Source: Rubeoparvulum massiliense (lineage in GTDB: Bacteria > Bacillota > Bacilli > Rubeoparvulales > Rubeoparvulaceae). From it: DNA of 64,000 nucleotides. A model generated the notes under the pieces. It was not told where the DNA came from. It was given only the letters and a program-made list of their open reading frames with translations, and searched no databases. Location of the stretch: contig NZ_CVPE01000006.1 in assembly GCF_001049895.1 (NCBI RefSeq), positions 890,503 through 954,502 of the forward strand, given 5' to 3'. The translations under genes were made by a program, and so were the position numbers. This document shows positions 38,933 through 48,215 of the stretch, piece by piece; within the stretch, counting starts at the first letter, position 1, and the number at the start of each line of letters is the position of its first letter.

Positions 38933-39736
38933 TTAACTCCTCCCCCCTGTAATGGCGCCAAAACGTCGGGACCTTCCTTGGTATGCACGCACTGCCTCCT
39001 CTAAATCATCTTCAGTAAAGTCAGGCCAATAGCAATCAGTAAACCAGAGTTCTGTATAAGCCAATTGCCACAGCATAAAATTGCTAATTCGCAGTTCTCC
39101 ACTGGTACGGATAAGAAGATCAGGATCAGGGAGATTGGCTGTATAAAGAAAATGAGAAAAATTCTCTTCTGTGATCTCATCGATGGTTAACTGTTTATCT
39201 TGAATTAAGGTGGCGATCTGTTGTACTGCATCGATGATCTCGTTACGGCCACCATAATTTAAGGCAAAATTCAATATGAGTCCCGTATTTTCTTTGGTTT
39301 TCTCCCTGGCAGTAACAATCGCTTCAAGTGTTGATGAAGGAATTCGTTCTTCTTTTCCTACCATCCTGATTTGGACATTGCGTTGGATAAGTTCGTCCAA
39401 CTCCGTTGCTAAATACTCCTGTGGTAAGGACATTAAATAGTCTACCTCATCCTTCGGTCTCTTCCAATTCTCCGTAGAAAAAGCATAGAGTGTTAAGATC
39501 TTGATTCCCATTGCATCTGCTTTGCGGACGATGCGCTTAACGGTCTGCATGCCTTGACGATGTCCCATAATACGAGGGAGACTTCGTTCTTTTGCCCAGC
39601 GACCATTGCCATCCATAATGATCGCCACGTGAGCAGGTACATGTGCAGACGGCGACAAAATCTCTGTTCCTTTTTGTTCTTCTGTTTTCTTAGTCTTCTG
39701 AGCTCCTTGAACGAGCTGACGCCAATTCTTCCACAT
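38933..39736 (-). CDS. uppS: Undecaprenyl diphosphate synthase (isoprenyl transferase)
   Basis: Cis-prenyl transferase making the C55 carrier lipid for cell wall polymers. I chose ATG at 39736 (MWKNWRQL) because GAGGG is six bases upstream; this gives 267 residues. A variable N-terminus of about 35 residues precedes the conserved core IIMDGNGRWAK (catalytic Asp), HRQGM, AFSTENWKRP and the C-terminal RTSGELRISNFMLWQ. It opens the uppS-cdsA-dxr-rseP-ispG-polC run after a hairpin terminator. Confidence 0.96.
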   Translation of the reverse strand: MWKNWRQLVQGAQKTKKTEEQKGTEILSPSAHVPAHVAIIMDGNGRWAKERSLPRIMGHRQGMQTVKRIVRKADAMGIKILTLYAFSTENWKRPKDEVDYLMSLPQEYLATELDELIQRNVQIRMVGKEERIPSSTLEAIVTAREKTKENTGLILNFALNYGGRNEIIDAVQQIATLIQDKQLTIDEITEENFSHFLYTANLPDPDLLIRTSGELRISNFMLWQLAYTELWFTDCYWPDFTEDDLEEAVRAYQGRSRRFGAITGGRS

Positions 39737-39771
39737 AAAATTCCCTCGCAAATTTCGTAGTATTGATAGTG

Positions 39772-39802
39772 AAAAATGCCCCCTAGTCCATTGCCAGGGG
39801 GC
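39772..39802 (-). terminator. Intrinsic terminator/attenuator between frr and uppS
   Basis: Stem GCCCCCT/AGGGGGC with an 11-base loop, followed by ATTTTTC on the minus strand, only about 35 bases before the uppS start. It either ends the frr transcript or, given the promoter just upstream, attenuates transcription into uppS. Confidence 0.85.
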
Positions 39803-39827
39803 CATTAACCCAATGGTATCTATCCGT

Positions 39828-39836
39828 ATCATACCA
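39828..39836 (-). promoter_or_regulatory. Extended -10 promoter candidate upstream of the uppS attenuator
   Basis: On the minus strand TGGTATGAT forms an extended -10 element, with a weak TTAATT at the -35 distance (17-base spacer). Transcripts from here would start near 39821 and run straight into the 39772-39802 hairpin before reaching uppS. Confidence 0.45.
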
Positions 39837-39877
39837 TACTACTCAGGTGTAATTAAATAGGAAACAGCATCAAACCC

Positions 39878-40435
39878 TTATACTTCCAATATTTCCTTTT
39901 CTTTGTTAGCAACCACATCATCCAACTGCTTGATGTATTGATCGGTCTCCTTCTGTACCTCATCCTGAAGACGGCGAGAATCATCCTCACTAATTTCGCC
40001 ATCCTTTTCCAGTTTCTTAAGTGCATCATTAGCATCACGACGAATATTACGAATCACAACCTTGGACTCTTCGCCGTATTTCTTCACTTGCTTCACCAAC
40101 TCACGCCGACGTTCTTCTGTTAACGCTGGAATGGCGATGCGAATCATATTTCCATCATTGGTGGGTGTTAATCCTAACTCAGCCTTAAGAATCGCTTTCT
40201 CCATATTCGCCAATGCTGATTTATCATAGGGCTGTACAGTGAGAAGGCGAGGCTCTGGAGTTGCAATATTGGCCAATTGCTTTAAGGGAGTAAGTGAACC
40301 ATAATAATCCACCATCACTTTATCTAAAAGAGCTGGATTTGCCCGACCTGCCCGTACAGTAACCAATTCCTTCTTCAATGCTTCAACGGTTTTTTGCATC
40401 CGAGACTTCATCTCGTTCTTAATCGCATCTGACAT
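39878..40435 (-). CDS. frr: Ribosome recycling factor
   Basis: Splits post-termination ribosomes together with EF-G. It has 185 residues, the normal length. The helical-hairpin sequences [29 protein letters not shown] and the [14 protein letters not shown] stretch are typical. It follows pyrH by four bases. Confidence 0.98.
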   Translation of the reverse strand: MSDAIKNEMKSRMQKTVEALKKELVTVRAGRANPALLDKVMVDYYGSLTPLKQLANIATPEPRLLTVQPYDKSALANMEKAILKAELGLTPTNDGNMIRIAIPALTEERRRELVKQVKKYGEESKVVIRNIRRDANDALKKLEKDGEISEDDSRRLQDEVQKETDQYIKQLDDVVANKEKEILEV

Positions 40436-40439
40436 TTTT

Positions 40440-41192
<753 letters not shown>

Positions 41193-41247
41193 CTATTACG
41201 CAATCCTGCCAAGGGGAATATAGAAGACGAAAAAGAATGGCCCCTCT

Positions 41248-41272
41248 AAAAAAGGGAACACGCTGTGTTCCC
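41248..41272 (-). terminator. Intrinsic terminator of tsf
   Basis: Perfect 8-bp stem GGGAACAC/GTGTTCCC with a 3-base loop followed by six T on the minus strand, about 20 bases after the tsf stop. pyrH therefore needs its own promoter in 41160-41247; only weak candidates are visible (TTGGCA near 41207). Confidence 0.93.
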
Positions 41273-41290
41273 CCTGCTTAATTAATCCAA

Positions 41291-42172
41291 TTACTTTTTC
41301 ATCTGAGACATAACTTCTTCAGCAAAGTTCTCTTCTTTTTTCTCAATGCCTTCGCCAACCTCAAAACGAGCAAATTTGAGAACGGAAGCATCACTATGTT
41401 CTTTTAATAATTTGGCAATGCTCTTATCTGGATCTTTAACAAATGCTTGATCCACCAAGCATACCTCTTCAAAGAATTTATGAATACGACCTTCAACCAT
41501 TTTCTCAACGATCTTAGCTGGTTTTCCTTCGTTTAATGCTTGTTGTGTTAGGATTTCACGTTCCTTCTCAACCACATCAGCAGGAACCTCATCGCGAGCA
41601 ATATAGCGTGGATTAGTTGCAGCAATATGCATAGCAATGTCCTTTGCCAACTCTTCATCGGTTGTGCCAGCAATGGATACAAGTACGCCAATACGGCCTC
41701 CCATATGTAGGTAATGTCCTAGGACACCATTTTCTGGATTTGGTAGGATGGCAAAGCGACGGAAGGTGAGATTTTCACCAATCTTAGCAATATTTTCGTT
41801 GATAAATTCAGCTAAGCTTTTACCGTTTATGGTGGAAGCTAATGCAGCATCTAAATCAGCAGGTTTCGCAGCTAAAACATGAGAAGCAATCGCATCAGTA
41901 AATTGAATGAAGTTCTCATTCTTTGCAACAAAGTCTGTCTCAGAATTCACTTCAATCAAGGCACCATGTTCGCCATCGATTTTAATTGCAGTTAAACCTT
42001 CAGCTGCAACACGATCTGCTTTCTTTGCTGCTTTGGCAATCCCTTTTTCACGTAGATATTCAATGGCTTTTTCCATATCACCATCGGTCTCTGTTAATGC
42101 TTTTTTACAATCCATCATGCCTGCGCCTGTTTTCTCACGCAGCTCTTTTACTAATTGCGCTGTAATAGCCAT
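41291..42172 (-). CDS. tsf: Elongation factor Ts
   Basis: Nucleotide exchange factor for EF-Tu, 293 residues. The N-terminal UBA-like domain ([20 protein letters not shown]) and the core domain ([14 protein letters not shown]) are both present. A hairpin terminator lies between rpsB and tsf, so tsf expression may be set by read-through. Confidence 0.97.
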   Translation of the reverse strand: MAITAQLVKELREKTGAGMMDCKKALTETDGDMEKAIEYLREKGIAKAAKKADRVAAEGLTAIKIDGEHGALIEVNSETDFVAKNENFIQFTDAIASHVLAAKPADLDAALASTINGKSLAEFINENIAKIGENLTFRRFAILPNPENGVLGHYLHMGGRIGVLVSIAGTTDEELAKDIAMHIAATNPRYIARDEVPADVVEKEREILTQQALNEGKPAKIVEKMVEGRIHKFFEEVCLVDQAFVKDPDKSIAKLLKEHSDASVLKFARFEVGEGIEKKEENFAEEVMSQMKK

Positions 42173-42197
42173 TTTCGTTCCTCCTTGAGGATATTTT

Positions 42198-42238
42198 AAA
42201 AAAAGGGCGGCAAGGGTATATCCCCTTATCCACCCTTT
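42198..42238 (-). terminator. Terminator/attenuator between rpsB and tsf
   Basis: A hairpin with outer stem AAAGGG/CCCTTT plus GG/CC (one mismatch) and inner stem AGGGG/CCCTT-type pairing, followed by seven T on the minus strand. It lies 15 bases after the rpsB stop and 25 bases before the tsf start, and likely reduces tsf relative to rpsB transcription. Confidence 0.8.
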
Positions 42239-42253
42239 GGTTCCCTATTTTTC

Positions 42254-42952
42254 TTATGCCATTGTTTGTTCGCCTTGGTTGGCTTCCAACACTGCATCTG
42301 CAATTTTGCTTGTAAGTAATTTAACAGCACGAATTGCATCATCATTGGCAGGAATTACGTAATCCACATCGTCAGGGTCACAGTTAGTATCCACAATACC
42401 GATGATAGGAATACCTAATTTTCTTGCTTCTGCAATGGCGATATGTTCTTTTCGCGGATCGATGACAAAAATCGCTTGTGGAAGATCTTCCATCTCTTTA
42501 ATTCCACCTAAGAATTTTTCTAAACGTTCCTTCTCCTTACGAAGAATGATGACTTCTTTTTTAGGTAGAACCTCAAATGTTCCGTCAACTTCCATTTGCT
42601 CTAATTTTTGCAAACGATCAATACGTTTCTTAATGGTTGTGAAGTTAGTCATTGTACCACCTAACCAACGTTGGTTTACGTAGTACATGCCGCAACGTTC
42701 TGCTTCTTCCTTCACGGAGTCTTGCGCTTGTTTCTTCGTACCAACGAAGAGAACTTTCCCACCGTTAGCTGCAATGTCGCGAACAACGTTGTAAGCTTCC
42801 TCAACCTTTTTTACTGTTTTTTGCAAATCAATAATGTAAATACCGTTACGTTCTGTGAAGATGTACTTGCCCATTTTTGGATTCCAACGACGTGTTTGGT
42901 GACCAAAATGAACACCTGCCTCCAGCAATTGCTTCATGGAGATAACTGACAT
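42254..42952 (-). CDS. rpsB: 30S ribosomal protein S2
   Basis: Small-subunit protein that binds near the platform/head junction. I chose ATG at 42952 ([19 protein letters not shown]), which matches the family start and has GGAGG nine bases upstream; this gives 232 residues. Typical segments are [23 protein letters not shown] and IVDTNCDPD. It is preceded by its own promoter and a leader of about 115 bases. Confidence 0.98.
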   Translation of the reverse strand: MSVISMKQLLEAGVHFGHQTRRWNPKMGKYIFTERNGIYIIDLQKTVKKVEEAYNVVRDIAANGGKVLFVGTKKQAQDSVKEEAERCGMYYVNQRWLGGTMTNFTTIKKRIDRLQKLEQMEVDGTFEVLPKKEVIILRKEKERLEKFLGGIKEMEDLPQAIFVIDPRKEHIAIAEARKLGIPIIGIVDTNCDPDDVDYVIPANDDAIRAVKLLTSKIADAVLEANQGEQTMA

Positions 42953-43075
42953 CCTCACTCACCTCCTTTTTTGGTTTTTTAGCCTCCGCAGGTTTCATCT
43001 TTGTACAAGACTTCTCTATGTCAAAGAAGCACCCTTGCCCAAATTGACCTACGTGTGTGATTGACACCAAAAAAT

Positions 43076-43104
43076 ACTATAGCATACTGCTTCCCTGAAC
43101 GCAA
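43076..43104 (-). promoter_or_regulatory. Sigma-A-type promoter of rpsB
   Basis: Minus-strand -35 TTGCGT (43099-43104), exact 17-base spacer and -10 TATAGT (43076-43081). The start point would be about 43068, giving a leader of about 115 bases before rpsB. No strong terminator closes the upstream flagellar operon, so some read-through is possible. Confidence 0.65.
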
Positions 43105-43113
43105 GAAGCATCA

Positions 43114-43599
43114 TTAATTTTTATCATTCTGTTCGATCTTTCCTGTTAATTGGGCAACCACTTTTTCAGGAGTCATGCTGACATGAAACTGGTAGGTCCC
43201 CGCCTTTAAACGATGCTGTAAATCGTTTGTGTAAATGATCGCATCAAATGCATCACCATCTGTGAGGATGCCTACGGCTAATAGTGCATCGCGAATCTGT
43301 ACACTTGTCCATCCCGGAAAAACCTGAAAGTGAATGCGATCTTCATCCTGTTGGCTCGCAGTGATGAACTCCTCGTTATTTTTTAATTCTGCTTCCAGTT
43401 GAGCAATCTGCTTTTGAAGCGCGATGACTTCCTGCGAAGGTGTCTGCTCCGATAGTGTTCCAGCATCCTGAGGGGATTCTGAGGATGATGGAAGCTGTGA
43501 TCCGCCATCATTCCAAAAGCTATCAAAGAACACAAAGAGAAGGAGGGTAAACAGCATTCCTAAGGCAAATGTAAATAGACAGGGTTGTTTAATCTTCAT
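43114..43599 (-). CDS. Membrane-anchored protein with an MltG/YceG-like N-terminal module, no catalytic domain
   Basis: Last gene of the flagellar/chemotaxis run, 161 residues; start ATG 43599 has AGGTGAG upstream and overlaps the preceding gene. One membrane segment (about 8-26) is followed by a linker rich in S, P, E and Q and a short coiled coil (QKQIAQLEAELKNNEEF, about 65-83). The C-terminal 75 residues (FPGWTSVQIRDALLAVGIL, LKAGTYQFHVSMTPEKVV) resemble the LysM-like module that precedes the lytic domain in MltG proteins. The MltG catalytic domain is absent. A role in anchoring to or sensing peptidoglycan is inferred only. Confidence 0.7.
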   Translation of the reverse strand: MKIKQPCLFTFALGMLFTLLLFVFFDSFWNDGGSQLPSSSESPQDAGTLSEQTPSQEVIALQKQIAQLEAELKNNEEFITASQQDEDRIHFQVFPGWTSVQIRDALLAVGILTDGDAFDAIIYTNDLQHRLKAGTYQFHVSMTPEKVVAQLTGKIEQNDKN

Positions 43600-44116
43600 G
43601 GCGCTCACCTAACTTGGATAATTGAAGAATCAATTCCACCTCTCCTACACCCATGCCCAGCGTTTGGGCAATATCACCAACGGTTTTTCCTTCTTGTAAT
43701 TGGTCTAAAACTGGTTGATAACGACTGTTCAGCAAAAGCGGAGCCAGCGGTTTTTGACCTTTGCTCTTTTCGCCTCTTTGTGCCATACCTTCCTCTGCTT
43801 CTATGATGGATGGATTACCCTCCGATCGTTGAGCAGAAATGATATTATGCAACCCACTATATTGTTCCTCTAGCTTGATTAATTGCTTTTGCTGCTGTGA
43901 GAGAATTTGTCGAAGTTGCTCGATTTCAGTCCGATCTGTTTTCAAATCCCGCTCCACATCAAAAATAAAGCTTTGTAAGGTCTTTTCCATCCGATGAAAA
44001 GCTTGATTTCCAACACTTTCTCCACCTTTTTGACCACGTTGTCCAAAAAAAGAGAGGATTATGAGCACAAGAGCCAATCCTCCTATTGCGTATATGAATT
44101 CCATCATTATCACCAT
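43589..44116 (-). CDS. SwrB/YlxL-like membrane protein (DUF6115-type)
   Basis: A protein of up to 175 residues; internal ATGs at 44107 and 44104 are also possible starts. One N-terminal membrane segment (IGGLALVLIILSFF), a long coiled coil (about 40-100, EIEQLRQILSQQQKQLIKLEEQY) and a C-terminal helix-turn-helix-like end (DQLQEGKTVGDIAQTLGMG, then GEVELILQL). Architecture and place, downstream of sigD and before rpsB, match B. subtilis SwrB, which promotes flagellar export gate assembly and swarming. Overall similarity to SwrB proper cannot be judged here. Confidence 0.65.
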   Translation of the reverse strand: MVIMMEFIYAIGGLALVLIILSFFGQRGQKGGESVGNQAFHRMEKTLQSFIFDVERDLKTDRTEIEQLRQILSQQQKQLIKLEEQYSGLHNIISAQRSEGNPSIIEAEEGMAQRGEKSKGQKPLAPLLLNSRYQPVLDQLQEGKTVGDIAQTLGMGVGEVELILQLSKLGERHED

Positions 44117-44134
44117 GTTCTCCGATTGATTTGC

Positions 44135-44446
44135 TTACAATGAGATATCAATACGATGACCTTTGAAAGGATGGGGAGCAGGATGGTGATCATCATCATT
44201 AGTGGATTCGTTATGAGAACCCTGCTCTTGATTATGACTACCCATCTGCCGGTCCCCTTGCAGAGAGACGGACTTTCCTTCCCCCTTGCGAATTGCCCTT
44301 TTCCGATTACGAGCCACTTCTTGTTCCGCTTGAAGCATCATTTGCTCTTGTTGAACTACGGGCTTTTGATTCAAATGCTCCTGCATTTTCCCTACATCCT
44401 GCGTGCGTGGTAGGGCAACCTGTAATTCAACGGCCTTTAAGCTCAT
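44135..44446 (-). CDS. Small hydrophilic protein of the flagellar operon, unknown function
   Basis: Cytoplasmic-looking protein of 103 residues without membrane segments. It starts with SLKAVELQVALPRTQDVGK, a Q/E/R-rich predicted helix follows (about 30-60), and it ends in a His/Asp-rich stretch (HHPAPHPFKGHRIDISL). It sits between fapA and the SwrB-like gene with short spacing, so it belongs to the sigD operon. I recall similar small proteins at this place in other spore formers, but no function is known to me. Confidence 0.65.
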   Translation of the reverse strand: MSLKAVELQVALPRTQDVGKMQEHLNQKPVVQQEQMMLQAEQEVARNRKRAIRKGEGKSVSLQGDRQMGSHNQEQGSHNESTNDDDHHPAPHPFKGHRIDISL

Positions 44447-44463
44447 CGCCGGTTCCCCCTTAA

Positions 44464-45894
44464 TTATTGTCGTAAGGGCTCAAATTCAATTTCTGTGCTA
44501 TTGAGATAAAAGCGAACATGCTGAAATGTGGTATTAATATAGCGGACATATTTACCAAAGACGAGCCGAGTACCAGGGTACATGGTATTGATTACAGAAA
44601 TGGATGCAGTGCCAATTTGCTCTAATTTCATGGAAATCATCTCATACTCATCCTTGAATTCACTCAGTAGCTTTTCACTCTGCAGCTTTGTATGGGTTAA
44701 TTGGATTTGCATCTGCTGCTTATCTGGTGGTAATTCTCCAAGCTGCGTCATGATCCTTTGTAGAATGGCTAATGCCTTCTCTACCTTATCTAGCTGAGCC
44801 TGATGAAATTGTAGCTGCTTTTCTAGTTCCTGCAGACGTGTACGTAACCGTGGATGACTGCCCGCTTCTAAAACAGTGACAGTGGTCATTTCATTCCCGA
44901 TGATTCGGGCCACGATGCCTTCGCCTGCTCTAATCTCTCCTCCAACAATCAAGCCTTTACCACTTTCACATTTCACTTGACGTTCAGCATAGACACGACT
45001 ATGCATAATACTTTGCTTTACGATTACATCTTGGCCAGCCTCAACAATGGCTTCCTGTATATACGAGGCGGTTACATCTACCCCTGCTTTAACGTAGCCC
45101 TTATGATTAGCCACAATGCCATTTTTGATCTGAATAGAACCCATCGCTTCTAAGATGGCTCCTTCTACTTCACCAAGGATGCGAATATCACCATCTGCTT
45201 TGATAGAGAAACCAGCAGGTACATTTCCACGGATAACAACTGTTCCAACGAAATCAATATTCCCTGTATCAAAATCAAGGTCACCCTTCACTTCAAATAC
45301 CGGAAATACATGGATCCTTCCATCCTTGCTAAGATTAACTTGTCCATCAATAGCGGCATAGACTGCTTTGCGCTCTTCTGTAATGACCACATTTTTTCCT
45401 GGCTTGAGTCGCGCTTCCTTACCTTCCTTGGCTGGGAGTGTCACTCCTGAGATACTCATCCCAGGGATCCCCTTGGAGGGAGGAATTACCTGCGCCAATA
45501 ATTGCCCCTGGCGTACATTGGCAATCTCTTTCACAGCATGAAAATCCACATAACCATCTTCTGTGGTTTTTGGTCCTGTACGCTCTTTAGCCAAGAACTC
45601 ATATTGAATAGAACCATTTTCACCATCAACGGGAGGAACGCCCTCAGCAATTGTAATTTCTTTACCAGCAAAAGCTTGAGGCTCCTCTACCAATCTTTTT
45701 AATAATTCGCCATGGAGTCCAAATTGAATACTGGATTGACAAAAGGCAAGTAGTTGCTCATATGTAAAGCGATATTGAGCAGTATAGGGATGGAAGAGTA
45801 AATAGGCAAATAGCCCATCCTCACTCAGTCGAATGGTGAACAATTGATCCAACTGGGTTTCTTGGTTATGGGGTGGAATGACTGGATCTGTCAT
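44464..45894 (-). CDS. fapA: FapA family protein (DUF342)
   Basis: FapA/DUF342 protein of 476 residues. Central repeats of the type VVIRGNVPAGFSIKADGDI and LEAMGSIQIKNGIV suggest a stacked beta-helix similar to bactofilins; a coiled coil (about 360-400) and a C-terminal beta region follow. FapA proteins are implicated in polymer formation or in flagellar placement in other bacteria; the role in this organism is inferred from linkage to sigD. The ATG has AGGAGG seven bases upstream. Confidence 0.85.
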   Translation of the reverse strand: MTDPVIPPHNQETQLDQLFTIRLSEDGLFAYLLFHPYTAQYRFTYEQLLAFCQSSIQFGLHGELLKRLVEEPQAFAGKEITIAEGVPPVDGENGSIQYEFLAKERTGPKTTEDGYVDFHAVKEIANVRQGQLLAQVIPPSKGIPGMSISGVTLPAKEGKEARLKPGKNVVITEERKAVYAAIDGQVNLSKDGRIHVFPVFEVKGDLDFDTGNIDFVGTVVIRGNVPAGFSIKADGDIRILGEVEGAILEAMGSIQIKNGIVANHKGYVKAGVDVTASYIQEAIVEAGQDVIVKQSIMHSRVYAERQVKCESGKGLIVGGEIRAGEGIVARIIGNEMTTVTVLEAGSHPRLRTRLQELEKQLQFHQAQLDKVEKALAILQRIMTQLGELPPDKQQMQIQLTHTKLQSEKLLSEFKDEYEMISMKLEQIGTASISVINTMYPGTRLVFGKYVRYINTTFQHVRFYLNSTEIEFEPLRQ

Positions 45895-45912
45895 AAAAGC
45901 ACCTCCTCAAGT

Positions 45913-46695
45913 TCAATCTGCATGTAGTCGTGATAGGGTTCCGCGTAGTCGAAGGATCGCTTTCGAATGTAGCTGAGAGATTCGTGATGGGGAAAGATGA
46001 AGGATCGTAGCAATCTCTGTCAATGTTAACTCCTCATAATAGAAGAGAGAAATTACGGTTCTTTCCTTGGAGGGAAGAAGATCAATGGCCTTAACCAGCA
46101 ACTCATGCTCTGCCATTTGGTCCACATTCTCTTCTGGAGTAGTCATCTGTTCATCCACAATGAAGGAGTGACGTGAGGATTGATGGTTCTCATCATCCTC
46201 GATCATTTCATCGATAGAGGTTAAGGTTGCACCAGCAACATCAAGGAGAGTATGGTGCAACTCTTCTACACTCATGCCCAAATATTCAGCTACCTCCTCA
46301 TCACAAACAGAGCGGAGCTTTTCCTGCTGCAAACAACGATAGGCTTCTTCAATTCGCTTGGCCTTTTCGCGAATGGATCGTGGCAACCAATCCTGCTGTC
46401 GCAACCCATCCATGATGGCCCCTCGTATCCGCCACATGGCATAGGTCTTAAATTTTAAACCGCGGCTCACATCAAATTTTTGGAGTGCATCAAGCAATCC
46501 AAACATCCCATAACTCCTTAATTCATCCACTTCAACGGTACGTGGCATATGGATCGCAATACGCCCAACCACATAGTCCACCAAGGGTAAGTAGAGTTGA
46601 ATGAGCCTGCTTTGGGCATCAACACTCTGCTCATCCTTATACTGATTCCATAATTCACGCATTTGGTCTTCTGCTAATGCCCCCTGCATACTCAT
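45913..46695 (-). CDS. sigD: RNA polymerase sigma-D/FliA, flagellar sigma factor
   Basis: Sigma-28-type factor of 260 residues directing late flagellar, chemotaxis and autolysin genes. Regions 2 (VDELRSYGMFGLLDALQKFD, WRIRGAIMDGLRQ), 3 and 4 (LTLTEIATILHLSPSRISQ) are in order. AGGAGG precedes the ATG. It lies near the end of the long fla/che operon; in B. subtilis this distal position affects SigD level and cell-to-cell motility variation. Confidence 0.96.
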   Translation of the reverse strand: MSMQGALAEDQMRELWNQYKDEQSVDAQSRLIQLYLPLVDYVVGRIAIHMPRTVEVDELRSYGMFGLLDALQKFDVSRGLKFKTYAMWRIRGAIMDGLRQQDWLPRSIREKAKRIEEAYRCLQQEKLRSVCDEEVAEYLGMSVEELHHTLLDVAGATLTSIDEMIEDDENHQSSRHSFIVDEQMTTPEENVDQMAEHELLVKAIDLLPSKERTVISLFYYEELTLTEIATILHLSPSRISQLHSKAILRLRGTLSRLHAD

Positions 46696-46713
46696 CCACC
46701 TCCTCCTCTCTCA

Positions 46714-47100
46714 TTAGTTCATGAATTGACGTACTGCTTCTACTGTAGCATTGGTTTGTTCATCCATTGGAATCTCTGAAGGTGTAATATGGGAGATTCC
46801 AGTGAGGTCCAAGGGTTGAAAGGGGTGCGTAACCTCTTCATCGGGTGTTGTTAAATCGATGCTTTGTCCCTTCGTCTCATCATCCTCTAGAGCCTCTGGA
46901 GGATGAGTTTCAGCTGGCTCGATCTGAAGGAGCTTTGCTAGCACCCTGCGAATTGGAATAAGGATGATAAAGATCACAAGGAATGTGAGCAGACCACGAA
47001 TGAGACTCGTCCCTACAGTATTGTTTTGCATAGAGGCTAAGAAAGCCACTAGCGTCGTAATCGTTGCAAGGATGATATTCACTCCGAATCGTTTCCCCAT
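46714..47100 (-). CDS. Two-pass membrane protein in the chemotaxis operon, unknown function
   Basis: A 128-residue protein between cheD and sigD. Two membrane segments (NIILATITTLVAFLASM and GLLTFLVIFIILIPIRRVL) lie at the N-terminus, followed by an acidic cytoplasmic tail (EDDETKGQSIDLTTPDEEV) ending in a short helix (NATVEAVRQFMN). AAGGAAG precedes the ATG at good distance, and it starts only four bases after cheD. B. subtilis has nothing between cheD and sigD. I do not recognise the family. Confidence 0.7.
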   Translation of the reverse strand: MGKRFGVNIILATITTLVAFLASMQNNTVGTSLIRGLLTFLVIFIILIPIRRVLAKLLQIEPAETHPPEALEDDETKGQSIDLTTPDEEVTHPFQPLDLTGISHITPSEIPMDEQTNATVEAVRQFMN

Positions 47101-47103
47101 GGA

Positions 47104-47589
47104 CTATACTTCCTTTTCACCTTGATTAATCGTACGAATATGCAAGATACCTGTGGCACAGTCTAGCTCAATGGTACGTCCGTAGTTTCCCCCTGTTTCT
47201 TCTGCAACAATGGGAATGCCAAGCTTGTGAAGCATCGCCTTACATGCCTCAACATTACGAGCGCCAATCCGCATGGTTTCTGATTGACTGGCAAAGGCAA
47301 ACATCTGGGCACCACCAGCTAACTTCGCCTTCATCCTCGTTACTCGTGCTCCTGCTTTCTCCATCTGTTGAATCAACAAGGGGATTGCTGTATCTGCAAA
47401 TTTAGCATGATTGAGATTCTCTTGTTTAGCCATTTGTGATGTTGGTAACATCACATGGGCAAGGCCACCTACCCGTTGACTTGAATCATACAAAACGACC
47501 CCTACACAAGAGCCTAGCCCAGTGGTTCTTAAATGATCTGGATCCTGTGCAACTTGTAAATCTGCCATTCCTACCTTCACAACAATCAT
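47104..47589 (-). CDS. cheD: Chemoreceptor glutamine deamidase CheD
   Basis: Deamidates glutamines on chemoreceptors and stimulates CheC. It has 161 residues. The catalytic pair is visible: Cys28 in GLGSCVG and His45 in GLAHVMLP; a downstream KLAGGAQMF stretch is typical. The start overlaps the cheC stop (ATGA), fitting the CheC-CheD heterodimer. Confidence 0.96.
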   Translation of the reverse strand: MIVVKVGMADLQVAQDPDHLRTTGLGSCVGVVLYDSSQRVGGLAHVMLPTSQMAKQENLNHAKFADTAIPLLIQQMEKAGARVTRMKAKLAGGAQMFAFASQSETMRIGARNVEACKAMLHKLGIPIVAEETGGNYGRTIELDCATGILHIRTINQGEKEV

Positions 47590-48215
47590 GGCATCGAAAC
47601 CCCTAAACCGCGAAAGAGATTGGAAAATGATTCTGGATCAGGAATCAAGAAAAAGTGGCCTTCAATCTCTTCATGTTCATCAAAAAACCTAGTCTCAATC
47701 AAAATTGCAGTATCACTAACTCTTCCAAGCTCGATCAAGCCAATATCAAGAATGGCGCCTGCCATATCGATGGCCAATGCTGGAACAGTAGGAAGAAGCC
47801 GCATACTCGTGAAGTCAGAAAGGGAGTTCAAATATGAGCCTGAAAGAATATTGCCAATCTCCTGCAATGCAGAAAGCTCCATCTCATTAAACATCTCTTG
47901 ATTATCATTGGTAATCCCTGCGAAGTTTCGTAATAACTTTTTTGCTGACTCCAAATCCTGGACAAAGTACATACTGCCTGGAATCTCCCCTTCAATGCGT
48001 AAAAAAACGGATACCACCAGGGTCTCTGCTCCTCCAATATGATCCACAAGTTCGTCGAAGTGAAGCACTTGTACAAGTGGTACCTCCATATCGATGGGCT
48101 TCTGTAATAAGGTTGAAAGTGCTGTAGCTGCATGTCCTGCTCCAATATTTCCTACTTCTCGTAAGACATCGAGATGAAAATCACTGAGCTGTTCTAATGT
48201 ATTCACGTTGATCAT
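47586..48215 (-). CDS. cheC: CheY-P phosphatase CheC
   Basis: Dephosphorylates CheY-P and binds CheD in the Bacillus adaptation system. It has 209 residues. Both pseudo-repeats hold an E-x-x-N active motif (LREVGNIGAGHAATAL near the N-terminus and LQEIGNILSGSYLN in the middle). It overlaps cheW by four bases. Confidence 0.96.
   Translation of the reverse strand: MINVNTLEQLSDFHLDVLREVGNIGAGHAATALSTLLQKPIDMEVPLVQVLHFDELVDHIGGAETLVVSVFLRIEGEIPGSMYFVQDLESAKKLLRNFAGITNDNQEMFNEMELSALQEIGNILSGSYLNSLSDFTSMRLLPTVPALAIDMAGAILDIGLIELGRVSDTAILIETRFFDEHEEIEGHFFLIPDPESFSNLFRGLGVSMP

Noticed and set aside
42953-43068. S2 autoregulatory leader upstream of rpsB
   Set aside because: A leader of about 115 bases exists, but I could not identify a clear conserved fold by eye.
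43082-43113. Terminator of the flagellar operon before rpsB
   Set aside because: Only a weak 5-bp hairpin (GCTTC/GAAGC) is seen, with the T-run displaced and lying in the rpsB promoter.
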